Assembly (NCBI GenBank): GCA_001566295.1
Contig: KQ964245.1
Location: 4,035,524 to 4,099,523 of the forward strand
From: Microdochium bolleyi
Lineage: Eukaryota; Ascomycota; Sordariomycetes; Xylariales; Microdochiaceae
DNA: 64,000 nucleotides
Direction of reading: 5' to 3'
Part shown: in pieces, positions 57,501 to 64,000 of the stretch
How the letters are laid out: each line of letters begins with the position of its first letter
How positions within the stretch are numbered: the stretch's first letter is position 1
Notes under the pieces: model-generated
Told to the model about the DNA's origin: nothing
What the model saw: the letters and a program-made list of their open reading frames with translations, nothing else
The model's database searches: none
Position numbers and translations under genes: made by a program

Positions 57501-60274
57501 ATCGAAAAGCTTCGTTGCAGAAGTGAGCAGTTCGAACTGAACTTCTGATAAGTCTAAATTGCCGACAAGCCGCGAAAGCCGTCCACCGCGTGAGTCGCTA
57601 CTCAAGAGTGGGCACTTAGCCATGTACGACCAAGCACGACCGGGGCAGAGCGGCAGGACGGCGTGGGTGAACTGGACGCAGGCCGTGATGATAGAGACAG
57701 CCTCGGGACTCGGCTCCTCGTCGAGAAATATGTCCATCATGTTCCAGACCACAGAGATCAAGTCTTTGTTGCGTGGCAATGCTTGTCCTGCCTCCTCAAT
57801 GATGGCCAGTGCTTGCTCAAAGCGATCGGTCTGGGAGCCAGCTCTAAGCACAGCACTCCGAATGAACATCGCGAAGAAGGACACGACCTCGGATATCTCA
57901 GCAAGGTCTAGATTCCCGAGCTCTGACCTATAGGAGACGTTTGTTTTTGTGTCCAGTCTTTTTGTCAGCAGCGCCAGGGCAGAGTGCTCGTAGTTCATCC
58001 GAACGATGCGACCCTCGTCCACAACGAAGCAGCCGAGTGTACCATCCGGGATGACGAAAAGCTCCTCCCCATTTCCAATCAGCTTCCGACTTGAGTTTGA
58101 TGTGAAGAGAGGCAGGTCATCCAGAAATTGCAGTGAGTTGGCGTTTTCGTCCTCGTTGGCTAGCTGGTAGTCGACGAAGGATGGCGGGAGGGTAAAGGTC
58201 ATGGTGGGCGTCTTGAAGAGCAGCTTGGTGATCTCGTCATATCGCGTGTCGTCGCCTAAAGAGGCAGTTGCTAACAGGGCGCGCGAAAAATTGAGAAAAG
58301 GCATGAACTCGTACGGGAAGCGTCCAAGTGCAGGGAAGAAGTATTGACCAAGGAACTCGTCATCTTCGAGAGCAGATCGGGCAATGTCCTGCTGCACAAG
58401 CACACTATCTGGAGTCAGAAGATCCCAGTAGCCTGCGCCACCCGAAAGAACAGAAAGTGCTGCCTCGACGGAGTCAGACTGATACCCCACGTAGTGGTGT
58501 GTTCTTTTCAGTAGCTCGAGGAAGACCATTCGCATACGGGCACCAACAGATATCGGGAAGATTCGGGACTTCAGCGGTCCGAGGTGTGATGACATTGCTG
58601 AAATGACTCCGAAGACCCCCATACCGTCTATCGCCACTGCTGCGAAGTTTCGAAGCTCGGCAGAATCGCGGTCCAGCTTGTGTCCAGCGAGAAAATCGTC
58701 GTAACTGCGCTTATCGATGGTCGTAATGCTGCCTGCAGAGTTCCTCCGACCCCCACTGGGTATCATTTGAGTGTTCGAGTCGTAGTTTTCCACGGCCTTC
58801 TGGTTTTGGATCGCATCTCTTCTCTCCACTCTTTCCTGGTAAGAGGAGAACATTTTGTGCAGTATGGCGACCCAGGCAAATAGTATAGGCGCGATATGAG
58901 CTGCGCCGGGTTGTCCTGCGCAAGCGATGACGGCGTCATGCACTTCGCCGATTGCATTCGACGAGCCGATATACTCAATGTCAACCAGGAAGTCCGCCTC
59001 GCCTTCGAAGACGGCTGACATTCTGGGCAGGTTGAGGATAGTGACAGAAATTGTGGCAAGGAGACATTGTATCGGCAGTACCCAGTCAGTAATGGTGTCA
59101 GCCAGCTGCATCAAAGTTAGTATAGTCGTGCTTGCAGACGATGGCTCCCGGATATAAACAAGACTTACGCCATTGAGTTGCTCCAGGATGACAAACTGTC
59201 TTAAATACGAGAACCAGGCCTGCGCAAGTTCTGCGGGAACCAAGATGTCGCTGGACAAGTCCAAAAGCTGGAAGACCACAGTCATACGATGCAGAGCCTC
59301 TGCCAACGCAACACCAATGCGCTGGACCGACACGTCTTCGGCCCAAAGCAACTTGTCATCCACGGCCTTTTCGACAGGGGTGTCGAACAAGCTGGCCAAA
59401 TTTGGTAGCAAGTTGATATATCGAAGCGCAAGAGCATGGTAGGTCTTCGTTGGCGTCTCGGTCGTAGCTTTCAGCGAAGATTTCGGCGCCATACCATGGG
59501 CTTCCAGTAGGCTCCTCCTGATTGTTGTAGACGACGTTGTTTCAGGGGAAGTCGGTAGCCTCTGCTGAAGCATGAGCGTCAATAAATAATCGTTGGCTGC
59601 AGCATAGTGCTGCCTTTCGCTCAGGTATGTTTCGAAGATGCGCAAGCGTCTGTTGTCGGGTTTCTCGTAGTTAGACTGTATCTCCGTCGCGTCCAATGTG
59701 CTGGAGACCGCGAAGCCTGGGAGCACATTTGATGGCTGGGCGCCCAGTGCCTCCTGGAGGTTCGCGACGTCTTGCGTAGACAAAGGACCGGTGAGCTGTG
59801 TCCTTGGGCGGCGCTGGAGCTCGACCACCACAATCCGCAAGGCAGCTACCTCGTTGATCTTTGCGTTCTTGCTCAGCCATAAAGCATCCTCCTTGATTGT
59901 CTCTATGTCGTACCGGCTGTTCGGCGTCGGGGGCACCTGAATGGCGGCGGTCTTCTTGACGAAGAGGGCATTCTGGGAGGTCGCGTCGAATGCTGATCCG
60001 GGTTTCGTGAAGAGAGAGAGAACGTAGGGATCAGTGAGGAAGTTGACAATCGCACGACTGGACTGGCGATGGCCGGTGGCGTCGGCTAGAGCCGAGACGA
60101 CAAGCTTCCATGAGCTACAAGCAGCAAGAGCGTGTAGAGGTTAGCAATGACATGGCGGCTTTTCGGGTGCACGGGCGGTGGACGGGTGCGGATAACATAC
60201 AGGACGACTTGCTCGCCAGTCAGGCACGGCTGTAGGGGAGGAAGATAGACCTCGTCCGACAGCGGCTCTGCCAT
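54579..60274 (-). CDS. nup188: NUP188, large inner-ring nucleoporin
   Basis: Scaffold nucleoporin of the inner ring, an alpha-solenoid that binds Nic96 and Nup145N. Exons are 60201-60274, 59169-60114, 56004-59105 and 54579-55943, introns 86, 63 and 60 nt, giving 1828 residues. The N-terminus MAEPLSDEVYLPPLQPCLTG is followed by SWKLVVSALADATGHRQSSR, FETYLSERQHYAAAN and a helical-repeat body with no enzyme motif. LTGPLSTQDVANLQEA and KEDALWLSKNAKINEVAALR are typical of fungal Nup188 rather than Nup192. The 63-nt intron (GTAAGT, TACTAAC, CAG) is in frame without a stop; unspliced reading adds 21 residues after EQLNG. The last junction restores AQISLYHAWEFLLLE. Confidence 0.92.
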
Positions 60275-60918
60275 GGCTGCTGTGGAAGAGCTGTGATGGC
60301 GATGCGCATCCGGCAGGACGCAGCAATGGGGACTGGATGCGCGTAGCGACAAGCGAGATCCGGACTGGAGAACAAGAGACGCGCCTGAGGGCTCTCAAGC
60401 GAAGGTGCAGCCCTCTCGGTGGCCAGGGCTCTAATTGTTTGTCGAAGCCGTTGGTGGTGTGATGTGGTGTATTTACTTTCAGAAGATGGATGCGCCAGTG
60501 AGGTCAGGTACCTCTGGTCGTATTTTCTGCCAGGCCCGGCGCGTTCGAGCTCTCCCAGGCTATGGAGCTTGGCAACCTGGGGGCAGCTCCTGCCGCGCTT
60601 GCTCAGGCGCGCGAGAGGCAGCTGCATGGGTACATTGGTACATGAGTACGGGCGATGCGCCTTGACCGCCTAATTTTTCCAGCATTCTGCCATGAGAACC
60701 CCTGCAGCCCCTCCGATCTCTGGAGCAAGCTGCGGATGTGTCATCCAGCCGGCATCCATGGAGTGCGATACAACACCACAACGGCCACAGATCGCAAGAC
60801 TTGCCCGCGTCGCCTACAAGTCTTCCTCTGCCTGTCACTCCCTCGCTCACAACCATTTCGTTCAAGTCTCAAATTGCCAGCCTGGTGATATTTATCGCTA
60901 GTGGCAGTAGTATTCGCC
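60275..60918. other. Shared divergent promoter of nup188 and trpC
   Basis: 644 bp between the ATGs. I looked for the CPC1/Gcn4 site TGA(C/G)TCA expected for amino-acid genes and found no perfect copy here. Confidence 0.5.
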
Positions 60919-63222
60919 ATGACGGCCGAGGACCTGGTTGACCACTCACCCCACCATCCGGACCCGGCGCCGGCGGTGCCGACTGCATCCAACCTCATTC
61001 TCATCGACAATTATGACTCCTTCACCTGGAATGTCTACCAGTACCTCGTGCTCGAGGGGGCCAGCGTCACCGTCTTCCGCAATGACCAGATCTCACTAGA
61101 CGAGCTCATCTCAAAGCAGCCCACCCAGCTGGTCATCAGCCCAGGCCCCGGCCACCCCGGCACCGACTCCGGCATCAGTCGAGATGCCATCCGGCATTTC
61201 GCTGGCAAGATCCCCATTTTTGGAGTCTGCATGGGCCAGCAGTGCATCCTCGATATCTATGGCGGCGATGTCTCGTTCGCCGGGGAGATTCTCCACGGCA
61301 AGACCTCGCCACTCACTCACGACTCTCGCGGCGTGTACGCCAACATGGCCCAGGGCCTGCCGGTGACCAGATATCACTCCCTCGCGGGCACTCACGTCAC
61401 TCTTCCCGAGAGCCTGGAGGTCACTTCCTGGATTCCGAAAGCTGACGGCACCAAGGGCGTCATCATGGGCGTCCGCCACAAGGAGTTCGTGATCGAAGGT
61501 GTCCAGTTCCACCCCGAGAGCATCTTGTCCAAGGACGGGCGCATCATGATCAAGAACTTCTTGCACATGCAGGGAGGAACCTGGGCTGAGAATGAACGCC
61601 TACAAAAGGAGTCGGCAGCCCAAACTCACAGCCATGCAGCTAAACCTGTCGTGCCAGTCCCCACCAAGAAGGGCAACATCCTCCAGCAGATCTATGCGAG
61701 GAGGAAAGAGCTCGTCGCCGCACAGAAGGAGATCCCGTCCCAACGGCCAAGCGACCTGCAAGCTGCATACGACCTCAACGCCGCGCCACCTCAGATATCA
61801 TTTGTTGAGCGCCTACGTCAGACCCCCTTTGACCTGTCGCTGATGGCCGAGATCAAGCGTGGCTCGCCGTCCAAGGGTGTATTTGCTCTCGACATCGACG
61901 CTCCAAGTCAAGCCAAGAAGTATGCTCTTGCCGGCGCCAGTGTCATCTCGGTCCTCACCGAGCCAGACTGGTTCAAAGGGAGCATCGAGGATCTCAAGGC
62001 CGTGCGCCAAGTTCTCCACGCCATGCCAAACAGACCAGCGATCCTGCGCAAGGAGTTCATTTTTGAAGAGTACCAGATCCTCGAGGCACGCCTCGCCGGT
62101 GCAGACAGCGTCCTCCTGATTGTCAAGATGCTGGACCTGGAGCTCCTCACGCGGCTCTACAAGTACTCCCAGTCATTGGGCATGGAGCCCCTCGTCGAGG
62201 TGCAGAACGCAGAGGAGATGGAAGTCGCCGTTAAGCTCGGTTCCAAGGCCATCGGCGTCAACAACCGCAACCTCGAGACCTTCGACGTCGACCTCAACAC
62301 GACCAGCAGGCTCCGCAACCTCGTGCCCAAGGAAACCGTCATCTGCGCCCTGAGCGGGATTAACACGTACGAGGACGTCATGGCCAACCACCGCGACGGC
62401 GTGAACGCTGTCCTCGTCGGCGAAGCCATCATGCGCGCGCCCGACGCCACCGAGTTCATCCAGCAGCTCTGCAGCGGAAAAGTAACCAAGGAAACGTCCC
62501 CCGTCGAGCCACTCCTCGTCAAGATCTGCGGCACAAGGACACCCGAGGCCGCGCTCGTGGCCGCCGAGGCCGGCGCCGATCTGATCGGCCTCATCTTTGC
62601 GCCCAACCGGAAGCGCACAATCACCGACGAAGCCGCGCAGGCCATCTCCAAGGCCATTCGGGGCTTCTCCCGGCCCGTGTCCGCGAGCGGGAGCCCCTCC
62701 CCAGCCAACAACATCGCCAAAGACTTCTTCGCCTCTGCCGCGACCAAGATCACCGGCCGTACCCGGCCCCTACTGGTCGGCGTCTTCCTCGACCAGCCGC
62801 TCTCTGAAGTCCTGGAGCTGCAGCGCAAGTACGAGCTCGACATCGTCCAGCTCCACGGCAAGGAGCCGCTCGAGTGGGCCAACCTGATCCCGGTCCCCGT
62901 AATGAGGCGCTTCACCGCAGGCGCCCCCGGGATCGGAGCCCGAGGATACCACGCCTTGCCGCTGTTCGACCCGGGCGCGGGCTCCGGGCAGCTCCTCGAC
63001 GCCGTGGATGTCAAGGCCTCCCTGGCCAAGGACCCGGAGCTGCGCCTCCTGCTCGCCGGCGGGCTCGACGCGGCGAACCTCGCCGAGGTCCTGAAGAACG
63101 TGGGTGCCGATGCGGAGAGAATCGTTGGTGTGGATGTCAGTAGTGGGGTGGAGGGTAGTGATGGACTGCAAGATCTAGACAGGATACGGGAGTTCGTCGC
63201 CACGGCGAAGAGGTTGCGGTAG
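60919..63222 (+). CDS. trpC: Trifunctional tryptophan synthesis enzyme: glutamine amidotransferase, indole-glycerol-phosphate synthase, PRA isomerase
   Basis: A 767-residue single-exon protein carrying three steps of tryptophan synthesis. The start is ATG 60919; the open frame begins with a GTG at 60901. The amidotransferase (about residues 30-225) provides ammonia for anthranilate synthase: ILIDNYDSFTWNVYQYL, catalytic Cys in FGVCMGQQ, His/Glu in GVQFHPES. Indole-glycerol-phosphate synthase (about 255-520) has LMAEIKRGSPSKG, ILRKEFIFEEYQI, IGVNNRNLETFDVDL and AVLVGEAIMR. Phosphoribosylanthranilate isomerase (about 530-765) begins LVKICGTRTPEAAL with its catalytic Cys and ends with LRLLLAGGLDAANL and IVGVDVSSGVEG. 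This fusion order is standard for filamentous ascomycetes. The anthranilate synthase large subunit is not in this window. Confidence 0.97.
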   Translation: MTAEDLVDHSPHHPDPAPAVPTASNLILIDNYDSFTWNVYQYLVLEGASVTVFRNDQISLDELISKQPTQLVISPGPGHPGTDSGISRDAIRHFAGKIPIFGVCMGQQCILDIYGGDVSFAGEILHGKTSPLTHDSRGVYANMAQGLPVTRYHSLAGTHVTLPESLEVTSWIPKADGTKGVIMGVRHKEFVIEGVQFHPESILSKDGRIMIKNFLHMQGGTWAENERLQKESAAQTHSHAAKPVVPVPTKKGNILQQIYARRKELVAAQKEIPSQRPSDLQAAYDLNAAPPQISFVERLRQTPFDLSLMAEIKRGSPSKGVFALDIDAPSQAKKYALAGASVISVLTEPDWFKGSIEDLKAVRQVLHAMPNRPAILRKEFIFEEYQILEARLAGADSVLLIVKMLDLELLTRLYKYSQSLGMEPLVEVQNAEEMEVAVKLGSKAIGVNNRNLETFDVDLNTTSRLRNLVPKETVICALSGINTYEDVMANHRDGVNAVLVGEAIMRAPDATEFIQQLCSGKVTKETSPVEPLLVKICGTRTPEAALVAAEAGADLIGLIFAPNRKRTITDEAAQAISKAIRGFSRPVSASGSPSPANNIAKDFFASAATKITGRTRPLLVGVFLDQPLSEVLELQRKYELDIVQLHGKEPLEWANLIPVPVMRRFTAGAPGIGARGYHALPLFDPGAGSGQLLDAVDVKASLAKDPELRLLLAGGLDAANLAEVLKNVGADAERIVGVDVSSGVEGSDGLQDLDRIREFVATAKRLR

Positions 63223-63423
63223 AATCCCGACTTGTGAACGAACGAATTGAAAAGGAGGCTTCGCTGCGGTTCTCATATTCTTGCAAATATAGCACTTTAC
63301 GAACTTAGGGTGCACAAAGTACTTGCCCTCGCCCATCCTAATGCTGTGCGCGTTGTACCCCTAACCGGAGCAAGAATTTTTTAATAATTCCAGTATCAGT
63401 ATTTCACGGCTGGCCTCACTAAT
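63223..63423. other. Short intergenic region between convergent genes
   Basis: 201 bp between stop codons, AT-rich near 63378-63395, consistent with 3' processing signals. Confidence 0.5.
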
Positions 63424-64000
63424 CTACCGCCAACCACGGCCTCCACCCCGGCTGCCAGTAGTAGACTTGTTCTGCGCTAGCTCGAGCCTGTGCTTGAACT
63501 TGGCGTAGAGCTTGTCGATAAACTTGCTGTCCGTCCAGTCCCTCACAATCTGCTCGACGAGGCGCCGACGCTTCTTGGACTTCATCAGCTCGCGCTCCTT
63601 CAGCTTGGCGGGCTTGTTCCATCCTTCGTCCTCGAGCTCCTGCTCCACGCGCTCCTTGAGATGGTGCTTCCAGTGGAGAAGGTCGTGTGTCGTCTCCGCG
63701 TTACTGTTGCACACCGCGCCGACGTGCCACTCCCTGCCTGTCGGTTGCAAGGGCATGCCCTGAGAGTCAACTGAGCGCTTGTCTGCATCGTCGTCACCAT
63801 TGCTATCGGAAGATGAGTCATCATCATCATCATCATCATCATCAGAGTCCGACTCGATATCTTCGAGGGTGCTCTTGTTATAGGCACTCCCCTGGAAGAT
63901 GATCCTCCATGTGGCGGGGTGCCCGCTTCGTCCACACGCCTCGCAGTTATTGTTGAACGCGCCGTCGGTGCCCACCTCGTAGGAGTCCATCGTCGGCCGG
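63424..64000 (-). CDS. DUF4211-domain protein, C-terminal part (5' end outside window)
   Basis: The frame is open to the right edge, so this is only the last 192 or so residues; the Met at 63990 is probably internal. CEACGRSGHPATWRIIFQGSAYNKSTLED is the cysteine-containing end of the DUF4211 domain of fungal nuclear proteins. Nine Asp in a row and further acidic residues follow, then GREWHVGAVCNSNAETTHDLLHWKHHLKERV and a basic tail (KSKKRRRLVEQIVRDW, RGGGRGWR). The basic tail and acidic tract fit a nuclear chromatin or RNA protein, but no function is established. Confidence 0.82.
   Translation of the reverse strand, partial: RPTMDSYEVGTDGAFNNNCEACGRSGHPATWRIIFQGSAYNKSTLEDIESDSDDDDDDDDDSSSDSNGDDDADKRSVDSQGMPLQPTGREWHVGAVCNSNAETTHDLLHWKHHLKERVEQELEDEGWNKPAKLKERELMKSKKRRRLVEQIVRDWTDSKFIDKLYAKFKHRLELAQNKSTTGSRGGGRGWR
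63818..63844 (-). repeat. Trinucleotide repeat (TCA)9 encoding poly-Asp
   Basis: Nine TCA units on the plus strand. On the coding strand, in a shifted phase, they read GAT and give nine aspartates. Pure repeats of this kind are often variable between strains. Confidence 0.9.

Noticed and set aside
60919..63222. CPC1/Gcn4-site control of trpC
   Set aside because: The only TGACTC-like sequence lies inside the coding region (about 61014), not in the promoter.

Overview
The window is a piece of a filamentous ascomycete (Pezizomycotina, most like a Sordariomycete) chromosome. It is moderately GC-rich. Genes have short introns (about 55-185 nt) with GTANGT-type donors and CTAAC/CTGAC branch points. 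The gene content is fungal: trifunctional TRP1/trpC, NUP188 with fungal architecture, a Zn2Cys6 factor and STE50. I count 23 protein genes, two of them cut by the window edges. I recognised no rRNA, tRNA, CRISPR array or intact transposon.

Layout. 1-1340: 3' part of a GH35/DUF5597 beta-galactosidase. 3899-4910: small single-pass membrane protein. 5384-9704: a divergent pair, an ACS-family (Dal5/Soa1-like) permease and a TauD-type 2-oxoglutarate dioxygenase, which looks like an organosulfonate uptake and oxidation unit. 9904-10392: a small four-helix membrane protein. 11916-18313: head-to-head DNA ligase IV and PIF1 helicase. 19314-21633: EDC3 decapping factor. 22489-24241: secreted arylsulfotransferase-like protein. 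25974-28125: two paralogous small disordered proteins with the same intron position. 28308-30174: peroxisomal acyl-CoA ligase ending in AKL. 30810-35606: tandem F-box-type paralogs. 36283-42413: oligo-1,6-glucosidase-type GH13 enzyme and a large Zn2Cys6 factor. 44907-45885: TAF14 (YEATS). 47631-49244: STE50. 52010-53865: divergent MRT4 and TIM9. 54579-63222: divergent NUP188 and trpC. 63424-64000: C-terminal part of a DUF4211 protein.

The left two thirds mix accessory metabolism (glycosidases, transporter, dioxygenase, acyl-CoA ligase, sulfotransferase) with a DNA-repair and RNA-decay block. The right third is housekeeping: transcription, signalling, ribosome biogenesis, mitochondrial import, nuclear pore and tryptophan synthesis. 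There is no compact secondary-metabolite cluster.

Splicing was worked out by hand from splice motifs and protein continuity. Several introns are multiples of three without stop codons (EDC3, TAF14, NUP188), so simple ORF calls translate straight through them. Start codons were moved where the open frame began with a non-ATG codon. The less familiar items are the paired small disordered proteins, the F-box paralogs with a shared tryptophan-rich C-terminal module, a perfect 14-bp palindrome between the TATA box and ATG of the dioxygenase gene, and a PIF1 5' end that appears to encode alternative mitochondrial and nuclear starts.
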